Assembly: GCA_937930695.1 (NCBI GenBank)
Contig: CALHCB010000026.1
Location: 1-64,000 of the forward strand
DNA: 64,000 bases
DNA from: an uncultured Acidimicrobiales bacterium
Lineage (GTDB): Bacteria > Actinomycetota > Acidimicrobiia > Acidimicrobiales > SZUA-35
Direction of reading: 5' to 3'
Positions 33,095 through 42,409 of this stretch are shown here, piece by piece. The notes under the pieces were generated by a model that was given only the letters and a program-made list of their open reading frames with translations, had not been told where the DNA came from and did not search any database. The first letter of the stretch is position 1. Each line of letters starts with the position of its first letter. Made by a program: the position numbers and the translations under genes.

Positions 33095-34204
33095 ATGCTG
33101 GCGCAGACCCCCTTGTCAGCCCTCGTGATCGCAACGGCCTCAGGCGCCCCGATGCGATCTGAACGGCCCAAACCCATTCACTTGCTCTGCGGCCGTCCGA
33201 TGCTGAGTTATGTGCTCGACGCCATCGGGGATGCCGGCGTTGATCGCGTCAGTGTCGTCACCGGACCGTTCGGCGATTGGGTGAGCAAACGTGTTCTGGA
33301 AGATCCGCCCTCTGTCAGCTTGAACTTCGTGGAGCAGCGTCAGGGACGAGGGTCTGCTGACGCAGCCTTGCTCGGGTTGAGCGCCTTTGAAGACTTCGAC
33401 GACGACGGCGATCTGGTGATCGTTCCTGCGGATCTTCCCTTGTTGCAAACCGGGACCATCGCCGCACTCATCGAACGGCACCGAACTTCGGGCGCGGCGT
33501 GCACGGTGCTCACGACTGTGGTCACTGATTCTGGCCAGCACGACCGAATCGTGCGCGACCGACACGACCGGGTCGCCGAGGTCAGGCGAGCAGCCCATCT
33601 GTCCGACGACGAGGGTCGCCTGGAGAACGGTGACAGCGAGATTGCCTTTGGCATTTATTGCGTACGCCGCGGGCTCCTCGCCCCGGCGTTGCGCCGCACA
33701 CGGCCAGATCGGTCCGATGGAACCCACCAGTTGTCCGACGTTGTGGCTGTCTTGGCTGAGTCCGGGCATCCCGTTGTGACCGCTCCAGTTCTGGAGAGTC
33801 CTGTGGACGCTCGGCCGGTCGATGATCGACGGCTGCTCGCTGAAGCCGAGGCGGAACTCCGACATCGTACGAATCTTCGGTGGATGGATCGTGGTGTGAC
33901 CATGATCGACCCCTCTCGCACGTACATCGATGCGACCGTCGAGCTCGGCGTCGACGTCACGTTGTTCCCCGGAACCATGTTGCAGGGATCAACGGTGGTT
34001 GGTGATGGCTGCGAAATCGGACCCGACACGAGACTTGATCGATGTTCGATCGGCCGTGACTCGGTGATCGAAAAGACCATGGCCCGCCTGGCGGTCGTGG
34101 GCGACAACTGTCGAGTGGGCCCATTCGCCGTTCTCGAACCGGGTTCTGACCTGGCTGATGGTCTCGTGACCGGACCGTTCTATGCTTCCCGAGCCGGAGA
34201 GTGA
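33095..34204 (+). CDS. GlmU-like nucleotidyltransferase with truncated left-handed beta-helix
   Basis: 369 aa from ATG 33095. The N-terminal half resembles the GlmU uridylyltransferase (SERPKPIHLLCGRPMLSYVLDAI, VEQRQGRGSADAALLGL, VIVPADLPLL). The signature loop normally LAAGxGTRM reads IATASGAPM. The C-terminus has only about 100 residues of hexapeptide helix (VTLFPGTMLQGSTVVGDGCEIGP) and ends before the acetyltransferase site; full GlmU is about 450 aa. It sits at the usual glmU place before prs. It may be a uridylyltransferase only, or a repurposed homologue. Confidence 0.75.
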   Translation: MLAQTPLSALVIATASGAPMRSERPKPIHLLCGRPMLSYVLDAIGDAGVDRVSVVTGPFGDWVSKRVLEDPPSVSLNFVEQRQGRGSADAALLGLSAFEDFDDDGDLVIVPADLPLLQTGTIAALIERHRTSGAACTVLTTVVTDSGQHDRIVRDRHDRVAEVRRAAHLSDDEGRLENGDSEIAFGIYCVRRGLLAPALRRTRPDRSDGTHQLSDVVAVLAESGHPVVTAPVLESPVDARPVDDRRLLAEAEAELRHRTNLRWMDRGVTMIDPSRTYIDATVELGVDVTLFPGTMLQGSTVVGDGCEIGPDTRLDRCSIGRDSVIEKTMARLAVVGDNCRVGPFAVLEPGSDLADGLVTGPFYASRAGE

Positions 34205-34246
34205 CGGGGAGAAGCGGTTCCCGTCCCTGATCCAGGGGAGCAGTCA

Positions 34247-35236
34247 GTGGAAACACGGCAAACGGTCACCAAGAAAACCCTCAATCTCTTTGCGGGACGA
34301 CACAACGACGGGCTGGCACATGACGTTGCCGAACTCCTTGGGATAGAAGTGACCGAGGCTCACCTGAGTCAGTTCGCGAACGGCGAGACGCACTGTCGCT
34401 TTGGCATGTCGGTGCGAGGCTCAGATGTCTTCATCATGCAGAGCCACAGTTCGCTCGAAGGTCGCTCGCTCAACGACTCGATCATGGAGCATCTGATCAT
34501 GGTCGATGCGGCTCGGCGGGCCTCAGCCAAGCGAATCACCGCAGTGATGCCGTTCTACGGATACGCCCGGCAGGATCGTAAATCCGAGGGTCGTGAGCCG
34601 ATCACGGCCAAGCTGATTGCTGACCTTTTCGCCGCGTCGGGGGCATCTCGACTGATCTCCATCGACTTGCACTCCGGACAAATCCAGGGCTTCTTCAACG
34701 GACCTGTCGATCATTTGGTTGCTATGCCGATCCTCGTTGACCACCTGAAGTCCTACGGCGACAACTTGGTTGTGGTGAGTCCGGATGCCGGTCGAGTCAA
34801 GGTTGCAGAGCGCTACGCCCAACAACTTCATGCCGACTTGGCCATCGTGCACAAGCGTCGCTTGAAGGGCGTGAAGAACGCCGTTGAGGCCAAGGATGTC
34901 GTCGGTGAGGTCGAGGGCCGTGACTGTGTGCTGATCGACGACATGATCGACACTGCGGGCACGATTTGCTCGGCCGCTGAGCTGCTAATGGAGCGTGGTG
35001 CGAACTCGGTGACAGCTGCTGCCACCCACGGCGTCTTCTCGGGTCCTGCGGTCGATCGGCTGAAGAACTCGGTCCTCCGTAAGGTTGTCGTCACCGACAC
35101 GCTCCCGATGCCCCCGGAGAAGCAGTTCGACAAGCTCGAAGTGCTGTCGGTTGCGCCTCTGATTGCGGACGCTGTTCAGGCAGTTTTCGAGGACACATCG
35201 GTCAGTAAGATCTTCGACGGTCAGAACCAAAACTGA
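34247..35236 (+). CDS. prs: Ribose-phosphate pyrophosphokinase (PRPP synthetase)
   Basis: 329 aa from GTG with a good upstream AGGGGAG. Canonical Prs: LFAGRHNDGLAHDVAELLG, PFYGYARQDRKSEGREPITAKLIADL, SIDLHSGQIQGFFNGPVDHL and PRPP loop DCVLIDDMIDTAGTI. It makes PRPP from ribose 5-phosphate and ATP for nucleotides, His and Trp. Conserved order with the glmU-like gene, rplY, pth and mfd. A divergent paralogue is at 5.9 kb. Confidence 0.96.
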   Translation: METRQTVTKKTLNLFAGRHNDGLAHDVAELLGIEVTEAHLSQFANGETHCRFGMSVRGSDVFIMQSHSSLEGRSLNDSIMEHLIMVDAARRASAKRITAVMPFYGYARQDRKSEGREPITAKLIADLFAASGASRLISIDLHSGQIQGFFNGPVDHLVAMPILVDHLKSYGDNLVVVSPDAGRVKVAERYAQQLHADLAIVHKRRLKGVKNAVEAKDVVGEVEGRDCVLIDDMIDTAGTICSAAELLMERGANSVTAAATHGVFSGPAVDRLKNSVLRKVVVTDTLPMPPEKQFDKLEVLSVAPLIADAVQAVFEDTSVSKIFDGQNQN

Positions 35237-35345
35237 GCACCACTATCGCCTGCGAGTGGGGGCGACCGAATCAATGTCTTGCCCGATAGGCTTTCGAGCT
35301 GAATCAAGGCTGCCCACTCGGGCGCCCTATGTCTCAAGGATCGTT

Positions 35346-36017
35346 ATGCCGACCGTCGTCAAAGCAACCACCGGACGCCAGCAGGGTTCACGCCCATCGC
35401 AGCGTCTCCGCGAAGAGGGTCAGCTCCCGGGCGTCCTTTATGGATTGGGCCAGGAGCCCATCGTCGTTCAGGTCACCTACACCGAGCTCCGCGATGCGAT
35501 GAAGTCCTCTGATCAGGGCCTCAACACCGTGATCACTCTCGACGTCGAGGGCGTGCAGTCCGATGTCATCCTCAAGGACATCCAGCGCGACCCGATCCGT
35601 CGCACCGTGACCCACGCAGACTTTCTGCGAGTCGATGAGGGCACCAAGGTGACCATCACGGTCCCAATCGTGTTGAGCGGACACTCCGAAGAGGTCGCCG
35701 ATGCCGGCGCCATCGTCGAGCAGAAGATGTTCCAGCTCAAGGTGTTGTGCTCACCGAGCGCCATTCCCAAGCAGATTGATGCGGACATCAGCAGCATGAC
35801 GATCGATCAGCGCCTTGCGTTGGCGCACGTCAACCTGCCAGAAGGCGTCACCACCAAGGTCGGTGGCAACATCACCGTGGCCGCCCCGGTTGTGCCTCGC
35901 GGCGCCAAGGCGCTCGACGACGAGATCGCAGCAGCCGAGGCTCTGGCTGCCGAAGAGAGTGCTGAAGGCGCCGCTCCCGCAGCCGATGCTGAAGGAGACG
36001 ACTCGGGCGACGAGTAG
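35346..36017 (+). CDS. rplY: 50S ribosomal protein L25 (general stress protein Ctc type)
   Basis: 223 aa from ATG 35346, preceded by CAAGGA. The N-terminal 5S rRNA-binding L25 domain (GSRPSQRLREEGQLPGVLYG, DIQRDPIRRTVTHADF) is followed by the long TL5/Ctc C-terminal beta domain and an acidic Ala/Glu tail. It binds 5S rRNA. Its 109-bp leader has no gene. The track's start at 35163 runs into prs. Confidence 0.94.
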   Translation: MPTVVKATTGRQQGSRPSQRLREEGQLPGVLYGLGQEPIVVQVTYTELRDAMKSSDQGLNTVITLDVEGVQSDVILKDIQRDPIRRTVTHADFLRVDEGTKVTITVPIVLSGHSEEVADAGAIVEQKMFQLKVLCSPSAIPKQIDADISSMTIDQRLALAHVNLPEGVTTKVGGNITVAAPVVPRGAKALDDEIAAAEALAAEESAEGAAPAADAEGDDSGDE

Positions 36018-36034
36018 TCCGAGTCCTCTGAACG

Positions 36035-36670
36035 ATGGCGTCTCTTTTCCGTAAGGCAGGAGAGCCGCGTCGTCGAGGGACCCCGGCCGACCTTCTGGTC
36101 ATCGGGCTGGGAAATCCCGGTCCAGAGTTTGATCACACGCGCCACAACGTGGGTGCAGATGCTGTTGCCTTGCTCGCTCACCGTCATGGCGGTGAGCTGC
36201 GCAAGGGCAAGGAGAGATCGCTCGTTGCGGAGATTCGCATGGGCGACCTGCGCGTCGCGATCGGCTTTCCCCAAACGTTCATGAACAACTCGGGCGAAGC
36301 AGTGCGCCTGTTGGCTCGCCGCTACGGCGTCGAAAACGCGGATCAACTGGTTGTCCTGCACGATGAACTTGATCTTGATGTCGGTCGGCTCAAGATCAAG
36401 CAAGGCGGAGGTCTCGCAGGCCACAACGGGCTGCGGTCGATCACCCAACACGTCGGCACAACCGATTTCGTTCGTCTGCGAATCGGGGTCGGGAAACCCC
36501 CACCGTCACAGGCCGGTCGAGATTGGGTGCTCCGGCGCCCTGGTAAGGCTGAGGCATCAAAGATTGCTGACTCGCTGGACCGAGCGGTCAAGGCTGTCGA
36601 ACAATTCGGGGCCGAGGGCCTCGATGCCACGATGAACACCGTGAACCGACGGGCTGATTCACCTGGGTGA
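36035..36670 (+). CDS. pth: Peptidyl-tRNA hydrolase
   Basis: 211 aa. Motifs: LLVIGLGNPGPEFDHTRHNVGADAV (catalytic His in TRHNVG), FPQTFMNNSGEAV, VVLHDELDLDVGRLKIKQGGGLAGHNGLRSI. It releases peptides from prematurely dropped peptidyl-tRNA. It follows rplY by 17 bp, the standard neighbour. A short basic N-terminal extension (MASLFRKAGEPRRRG) may be partly non-native. Confidence 0.95.
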   Translation: MASLFRKAGEPRRRGTPADLLVIGLGNPGPEFDHTRHNVGADAVALLAHRHGGELRKGKERSLVAEIRMGDLRVAIGFPQTFMNNSGEAVRLLARRYGVENADQLVVLHDELDLDVGRLKIKQGGGLAGHNGLRSITQHVGTTDFVRLRIGVGKPPPSQAGRDWVLRRPGKAEASKIADSLDRAVKAVEQFGAEGLDATMNTVNRRADSPG

Positions 36671-36707
36671 CCACGCGGTCGGACCGGTCTCTTCTACTCT
36701 CCTAGGA

Positions 36708-37172
36708 GTGAGATCCCGTCGTTCCCTCGTTGCGGTCAGCGTCCTCTTCGCTGGTGCATTGGCAGTGCTTTCCTTCGCCGATCGCGCCCCGGGGTTGAGC
36801 AAAGTAGGACTCGGCTGGGTCCGCCAGATCGGGCAACGCATCGAGATGCGCTCGGGCTATGACTTCATCGATCGAAGCGACGTCCCCTTCGCCTACGACA
36901 CGATCGGCCATATGACGCTGTGGTTCATTGCCGGCTTGCTCTGCTGGTGGCTCTTCGGACGTCGCTCGACCCCGACGTTCATCGCGATTTCCCTCTTCGC
37001 TGTGTCTGCCGGTGTCGAGGTGGCCCAGGGCTTCTTGGCGTCGACTCGCACACCAGATGTTGTCGATCTGGCGGCAAACGGAGTTGGGATTGCGCTTGGA
37101 GTCTTCGTCGGGGTGACGATCACGATGATGGCTGAATTGTTCCAGCGGGGAGTCCGTAGCCTTACCCGGTGA
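36708..37172 (+). CDS. VanZ-like membrane protein
   Basis: 154 aa from GTG, four predicted helices. The centre DTIGHMTLWFIAGLLCWWLFG and the later EVAQGFLASTRTPDVVDLAANGVGIALG are the VanZ-like hallmarks (D-x-x-x-N near the last helix). Function unclear; VanZ homologues confer low teicoplanin resistance, but most relatives are uncharacterised. The stop overlaps the mfd GTG by 4 bp. Confidence 0.85.
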   Translation: MRSRRSLVAVSVLFAGALAVLSFADRAPGLSKVGLGWVRQIGQRIEMRSGYDFIDRSDVPFAYDTIGHMTLWFIAGLLCWWLFGRRSTPTFIAISLFAVSAGVEVAQGFLASTRTPDVVDLAANGVGIALGVFVGVTITMMAELFQRGVRSLTR

Positions 37173-40100
37173 CCTTTCGTCGCCTCCCCGATCTTGTTGC
37201 TTCTGACCCCTCGCTTGAGCGAGTCATTGGTCGTTCCGTTGACGTGCTCGCGGTGCCGAGCCCAGCTCGAGCGATCACGCTCGCTGGTCTGGCAACGGGC
37301 TCATCTCGCCGCCCAGTTCTCATCGCCGTTCCCACGAGCGGAGAAGCTGACCGTCTCGCTCGGGACCTCGCCCTCTTCCTTGGAGAGGACGACGTGTGTA
37401 CGTTCCCAGCTTGGGAAACGCTGCCCTTCGAGCGGGTGAGTCCATCGATCGAGGCAATGGGCCAACGTCTGCGGACCATGTGGCACCTCCAGGATCCGGA
37501 ACGGTGCCCGCAAGTGGTAGTGGCACCGGTTCGTGCGCTGGTCCAGCGACTTGGTCCCCATGTCGAGGAGGTCGACCCAATCCTTGTTGGCATTGGCGAC
37601 CAGCTCGACCCCCAGCGTTTGGTAGCTGACCTGGTGATGGCCGGATACCGCCGGGAGCCTCAGGTCGAACATCGAGGCGAAGTAGCAATCCGGGGTTCCA
37701 TCGTCGATGTCTTTCCCTCGACCGCCGATATTCCGATCCGCATCGACTTGTGGGGTGATGAAGTCGATCGCCTCACCAACTTCTCGGTAGCCGACCAACG
37801 CTCCACGATCGATATCTCCGAGGCGGAGATCTTCCCCTGTCGTGAGCTGCTGCCAACTGAGGAGATCCAAGAGAAGGCCGGCGAGTTGGTCGCTACGGCG
37901 CCTTGGGGTCGCGAGCAATGGGAGCGACTGTCTGAAGGGCAGCAATTCGACGGCATGGAGTCGTGGTTGCCGTGGTTGGCCGAAGAAGAGAGAGTGCTCC
38001 CTGACCTCCTCGGCCCCGACTCGCTCATCGTCCTCGTCGAGCCGCGACGAATGCGAGATCGCGGAGCCGACCTCCTCGCAGAAGAGGCTGATCTCGCCAC
38101 CTCACTTGCGCGGACGTGGGGAGCGCTCGACGAGTCAGCGGACGATCACGCCGCCGACATTTTCCCCAAGCTTCACTTGCCGTTCGATCGTCTCCTGGCC
38201 CGTACAACTGCCCCAGTTGTGACGGCGACCGCACTACCCGAGTCACCAGAAGTGGCGGCTGTTGCGGCATCGGGATGGGACTCACCGGGTGAGGAGCTGG
38301 CTGGCCGACTCCGCCAGGTCATCGCCGACGGTGCTCGTCTCATCATTTGCGCAGATGGCGCAGGAACGATCGGCAGGGTTGAGAGTCTCCTGGGTGATTG
38401 GGGAATTCACCCGACCAACCACGGCAGCACGGTTCCGGAGAACTTCGGCCCCGGCAGCCACCTCGTCATCTCCAGTATCGAGCGCGGCTTTGTCCTTCCC
38501 GATGTTGGACTCGCCATCATCAGCGAAGCGGAGCTGACAGGTCGAAGGCGCTCTCATCGAAAGGCGAAGAAGCGGGCCCGACAGAGCGAGGGCTTCTTCG
38601 ACGATCTGGCTCCCGGCGACTACATCGTCCATCACCAGCACGGCGTCGGACGGTTCGGCGGCATGGTCAAGCGAGCCATCGGAGGCAACCAGCGCGACTA
38701 CCTGATGCTCGAGTATCGGGGTGACGACAAGCTCTACGTGCCGTCAGATCAGATTGATTTGATTCGGCGCTACACGGGTGGCGACTCACCCTCGCTGCAT
38801 CGTCTCGGCGGAGCCGACTTCGCCAAGTCGAAGGCCAAGGTTCGTTCAGCGGTCGCAGAGATCGCCCAGGAACTCGTGGTGCTCTATCAAAGTCGGATCG
38901 CCACCGAAGGAGTCGCGTTCGAACCCGATACGCCGTGGCAGAGCGAACTTGCAGAATCGTTCCCGTTTGAGCTGACGCCCGATCAGTCAGAAGCCATCGA
39001 TGCCATCAAGACCGACATGGAATCGACGATTCCGATGGATCGGCTGGTCGTGGGCGATGTCGGCTTCGGAAAGACTGAGATCGCGGTGCAGGCCGCCTTC
39101 AAGGCGGTCCAAAGCGGGAAACAAGTTGCAGTCCTAGTCCCGACCACGCTGCTTGCCCAACAACACCATCAAACCTTCAGCGATCGGTTCGCGCCCTATC
39201 CGGTGCGCGTCGAGGTTCTAAGTCGCTTCCTGACACCGGCACAGGGTCGCAAGGTCGTCGCCGACACCGCTGCGGGCGAGGTCGACGTCTTGATCGGCAC
39301 CCACCGAATGCTGTCCGAAGACGTGAAGGTTCCGAAGCTTGGGCTCCTCGTCATCGACGAAGAGCAGCGGTTCGGCGTCTCACACAAAGAGTCGATCAAG
39401 CAACTGCGCACGAACGTTGATGTGTTGACGCTGACGGCGACGCCAATTCCTCGCACGCTCGAGATGAGCTTGACCGGTATTCGAGACCTCTCACTCCTCA
39501 ACACGCCGCCAGCAGACCGCCAGCCGATCCTGACGTATGTGGGCGAGTACGACGAGCGTCCGGTGGCTGAGGCGATCCGTCGAGAGCTCCTCCGCGAGGG
39601 GCAGGTGTTCTACGTCCACAACCGCGTGCAGAGCATCGAGAAGGTCGCGAACGACATTCGCAATCTGGTCCCCGAGGCGCGAGTCGCGATCGCTCACGGC
39701 CAGATGGACGAAGGCTCGTTGGAGAAGATCGTTCTCGACTTCTGGGAAGGCGAGTTCGACGTCTTGGTGTGCACCACCATCATCGAGTCCGGGATCGATA
39801 TGCCGACCGTCAACACTCTCGTCGTCGACCGGGCCGAACTGCTTGGTCTGGGACAGTTGCATCAGCTCCGCGGCCGCGTCGGTCGATCTGGACAGCGGGC
39901 GTACGCCTACCTGTTCACCAGGCCGGATGCATCGCTGAGCGAGGAGGCCTACGAGCGGCTCCGCACGATCGGCGAAGCAACCGAGCTTGGATCAGGATTC
40001 AAGATTGCGATGCGCGACCTGGAGATTCGTGGTGCAGGCAACTTGCTCGGGACAGGCCAAACCGGGCACATCGCGGCGGTTGGTTATGACCTCTATTGCC

Positions 40101-40624
40101 AGCTGGTGACGGAGGCAGTTGCGGAACTGAACGGTCAGGTCGCCGAAGAGGTCGTCGAGATGAAGCTCGACCTCCCGATCGATGCCAATTTGCCGCCCGA
40201 ATACGTCGGGGCAGAGACACAACGGCTCGAGGCATATCGTCGTCTCGCCGCAGTCACCAGTGACCAAGAGGTCGAAGACATTCGCACCGAGTGGGCCGAC
40301 CGCTACGGGCCGATTCCCGAGGTGGCGAACCGCCTCCTCGAGGTTGCAAGACTCAGGGCCGCGTGTTCTCGGATTGGCGTGCGCGACCTCGTCGTCGTCA
40401 AGGGACCAGGTTTCGGCGGCCCGGACTGGATCGTGAAACTCGGTCCGGTGACGATGCGAGACAGCCAAGAGATCCGCTTCGAGCGGCTCTTCAAGCACGG
40501 GGTTTGGAAGCCAGGGGAGTACGGGCCAGACGGTGGACAGGTCCAAGTGGGATTGAAGAAGTCGAAGAATCTGGCAGGCGACATCGTGTTGTTCTTGGAC
40601 ACCATCTTCCCCGCTGACACCTAG
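37169..40624 (+). CDS. mfd: Transcription-repair coupling factor
   Basis: 1151 aa from GTG. UvrB-homology N-terminus (PAWETLPFERVSPS, GEVAIRGSIVDVFPS), RNA-polymerase-interacting CarD/RID domain (LAPGDYIVHHQHGVGRFGGM), RecG-like translocase (Walker A VGDVGFGKTE, VIDEEQRFGV, LTATPIPRTL) and C-terminal TRCF domain. It removes stalled RNA polymerase and recruits UvrA. Conserved place after pth. Complete. Confidence 0.96.
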   Translation: MTFRRLPDLVASDPSLERVIGRSVDVLAVPSPARAITLAGLATGSSRRPVLIAVPTSGEADRLARDLALFLGEDDVCTFPAWETLPFERVSPSIEAMGQRLRTMWHLQDPERCPQVVVAPVRALVQRLGPHVEEVDPILVGIGDQLDPQRLVADLVMAGYRREPQVEHRGEVAIRGSIVDVFPSTADIPIRIDLWGDEVDRLTNFSVADQRSTIDISEAEIFPCRELLPTEEIQEKAGELVATAPWGREQWERLSEGQQFDGMESWLPWLAEEERVLPDLLGPDSLIVLVEPRRMRDRGADLLAEEADLATSLARTWGALDESADDHAADIFPKLHLPFDRLLARTTAPVVTATALPESPEVAAVAASGWDSPGEELAGRLRQVIADGARLIICADGAGTIGRVESLLGDWGIHPTNHGSTVPENFGPGSHLVISSIERGFVLPDVGLAIISEAELTGRRRSHRKAKKRARQSEGFFDDLAPGDYIVHHQHGVGRFGGMVKRAIGGNQRDYLMLEYRGDDKLYVPSDQIDLIRRYTGGDSPSLHRLGGADFAKSKAKVRSAVAEIAQELVVLYQSRIATEGVAFEPDTPWQSELAESFPFELTPDQSEAIDAIKTDMESTIPMDRLVVGDVGFGKTEIAVQAAFKAVQSGKQVAVLVPTTLLAQQHHQTFSDRFAPYPVRVEVLSRFLTPAQGRKVVADTAAGEVDVLIGTHRMLSEDVKVPKLGLLVIDEEQRFGVSHKESIKQLRTNVDVLTLTATPIPRTLEMSLTGIRDLSLLNTPPADRQPILTYVGEYDERPVAEAIRRELLREGQVFYVHNRVQSIEKVANDIRNLVPEARVAIAHGQMDEGSLEKIVLDFWEGEFDVLVCTTIIESGIDMPTVNTLVVDRAELLGLGQLHQLRGRVGRSGQRAYAYLFTRPDASLSEEAYERLRTIGEATELGSGFKIAMRDLEIRGAGNLLGTGQTGHIAAVGYDLYCQLVTEAVAELNGQVAEEVVEMKLDLPIDANLPPEYVGAETQRLEAYRRLAAVTSDQEVEDIRTEWADRYGPIPEVANRLLEVARLRAACSRIGVRDLVVVKGPGFGGPDWIVKLGPVTMRDSQEIRFERLFKHGVWKPGEYGPDGGQVQVGLKKSKNLAGDIVLFLDTIFPADT

Positions 40625-40685
40625 ATTCCGTGATCGGCGCCGCCTTCAGTTGGCGGGTACAGAGCTAGCAACGTAGGTTCGGGCC

Positions 40686-41477
40686 ATGGCAGAACAACAG
40701 GTCACCATTGGCGATCCGACCATCGACGATTGGCCCGCACTCGTCGATGATCTCAACAAGCTTCTCCGGCTTCGGACAACGCCAATCGGGATGTCGATGT
40801 TTGCGACGGTCGAGGAGATGGAGGCCATCCCGAAGATCCGTCGTCCAAAGGACATTCACACCACCGACCAGATCGTGGGAATGGCCTCCCGTCTTAGCTG
40901 GACAGTCGGTATCACCAATGATGATCTCGTCGGCCCTCAGTGCGGTGCGGTGCTCGGGCTCCATCCTCGCGACGAGGAGTGGTTGTCTGGAGATCGTATG
41001 GCAGGCGTCTGGTTCGAAACCCTCGAGGACGCGTCGGTGCACCAACACGCGATGCACACCGTTGAGTACGGAAAGTTCCAGGCCATGGCGGTGTCTCCTC
41101 TGGTGACCGGGCGGCTGGACCCACCTGACATCGCCTTGATCTACGCCAACCCAGCCCAGATGATCCTGCTCATCAACGGTCTGCAATGGGCGGGGTACAA
41201 GAACTTTGAGTGGGGATGCGTTGGTGAGTCGTCGTGCGCTGACTCCTGGGGACGTGCCTTGTCGACAGGTGAGCCCAGTGTCTCCATCCCGTGTTTCGCG
41301 GAGAGGCGCTACGGAGGCGTGCAAGACGACGAGCTGCTCATGGCGACGCCGCCCTCGTTCTTGCCGAAGGCAATTGCGGGATTGAAGGCCCTGTCGGGGA
41401 ACGGTTTGCGGTATCCCATCCCGAACTACGGCGTCCAACAGGATGCTCGCGCTGGATTGGGTGTCTCCTATGGCTGA
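40686..41477 (+). CDS. DUF169 family protein
   Basis: 263 aa. WPALVDDLNKLLRLRTTPIGMSMF at the N-terminus, FETLEDASVHQHAMHTVEYGKFQAMAVSPL, and CVGESSCADSWGRALSTGEPSVSIPCFAERRYGG fit the DUF169 family, whose members contain conserved Cys residues. The family has no defined activity. The gene's end overlaps the start of an SDR gene by 8 bp, so the two are likely an operon, perhaps for one catabolic step. Confidence 0.82.
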   Translation: MAEQQVTIGDPTIDDWPALVDDLNKLLRLRTTPIGMSMFATVEEMEAIPKIRRPKDIHTTDQIVGMASRLSWTVGITNDDLVGPQCGAVLGLHPRDEEWLSGDRMAGVWFETLEDASVHQHAMHTVEYGKFQAMAVSPLVTGRLDPPDIALIYANPAQMILLINGLQWAGYKNFEWGCVGESSCADSWGRALSTGEPSVSIPCFAERRYGGVQDDELLMATPPSFLPKAIAGLKALSGNGLRYPIPNYGVQQDARAGLGVSYG

Positions 41478-42318
41478 CTCGAATCGACGCTCTCTTGCTG
41501 ACAAGGTTGCGATCGTTACTGGTGGCGCCTCAGGAATCGGCGCAGGGACAGTTCGCCGTCTGGTTGATGATGGAGCCTCTGTGCTCATTACCGATCTCGA
41601 TGAGGAACGAGGCAAGGCACTCGCCGATGAGCTGGGTGACGCCGCATCGTTTCTTCGCACCGATGTTTCGAAAGAAGAAGACATCAGCGCGGCGATGCTC
41701 GAAGTTGTCGATCTCTTCGGGGGTCTCGACATCTTGTTCAGCAATGCAGGATTCGGGGGAGCGCTCGGTCCGATCGTCGATACCTCGGTGGACGACTTTG
41801 ATCTCACCTTTGATGTGCTGGTGAAGTCGGTGTTTCTCGGCGTCAAGCATGCGACGCCGTTGATTGCCGAGCGTGGAGGTGGATCGATCATCAACACCGC
41901 GTCGATTTGTGGCCTTCGACCTGGCTGGGGCCCTCACCTTTATACGACGGCCAAGGCTGCAGTGATTGCCTTTACGCAGACCGCGGCGCTCGAGCTAGCG
42001 GAGTCTGGCGTTCGATGCAATGCGATCTGCCCTGGCTTTATCGCCACACCGCTGGCCTACGGTCGACCTGATGCATCAACTGACCAGATCGACAAGATGC
42101 GGAATGCCGGAGCCAACAGCCAGCCAATGGGTCGAGTTGGCGAACCAGCTGACATCGCAGCGATGGTTTCCTTCTTGGCATCCGAGGACGGAAGTTGGAT
42201 CACCGGACAGGCCATCACGGTCGATGGCGGCATGAACGTCGGACCCCTTTGGGGCGATTTTCCCGAGGCCTTCCGGACGAGCAAGCCAATTCGGCACCAT
42301 CGCCCGCCGGATCGCTGA
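41470..42318 (+). CDS. SDR family oxidoreductase
   Basis: 282 aa from ATG 41470. Classical short-chain dehydrogenase: VAIVTGGASGIGAGTV (NAD(P) loop), ITDLDEE (acidic after beta-2, favouring NAD), FSNAGFGG, catalytic S145, Y158-x3-K162 (SICG..LYTTAKAA) and GQAITVDGGMNVG. Substrate unknown. Overlaps DUF169 upstream. Its stop lies in a GATCGCT tandem repeat. Confidence 0.9.
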   Translation: MADSNRRSLADKVAIVTGGASGIGAGTVRRLVDDGASVLITDLDEERGKALADELGDAASFLRTDVSKEEDISAAMLEVVDLFGGLDILFSNAGFGGALGPIVDTSVDDFDLTFDVLVKSVFLGVKHATPLIAERGGGSIINTASICGLRPGWGPHLYTTAKAAVIAFTQTAALELAESGVRCNAICPGFIATPLAYGRPDASTDQIDKMRNAGANSQPMGRVGEPADIAAMVSFLASEDGSWITGQAITVDGGMNVGPLWGDFPEAFRTSKPIRHHRPPDR

Positions 42319-42337
42319 TCGCTGATCGCTGATCGCT
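42310..42337. repeat. Tandem repeat (GATCGCT)x4 spanning a stop codon
   Basis: Four perfect copies of a 7-bp unit begin at the last sense codons of the SDR gene. The first TGA is its stop codon (42316-42318). The repeat ends in GGCT and is followed by a 72-bp gap without a gene before the convergent SDR. Confidence 0.9.
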
Positions 42338-42409
42338 GGCTGCCGGGCGGCCTCAGGGGTCAGCTCGGCGAGGTCAGATCGCTCCGCTGGCCTGCTTTCG
42401 GCTTGGCCC

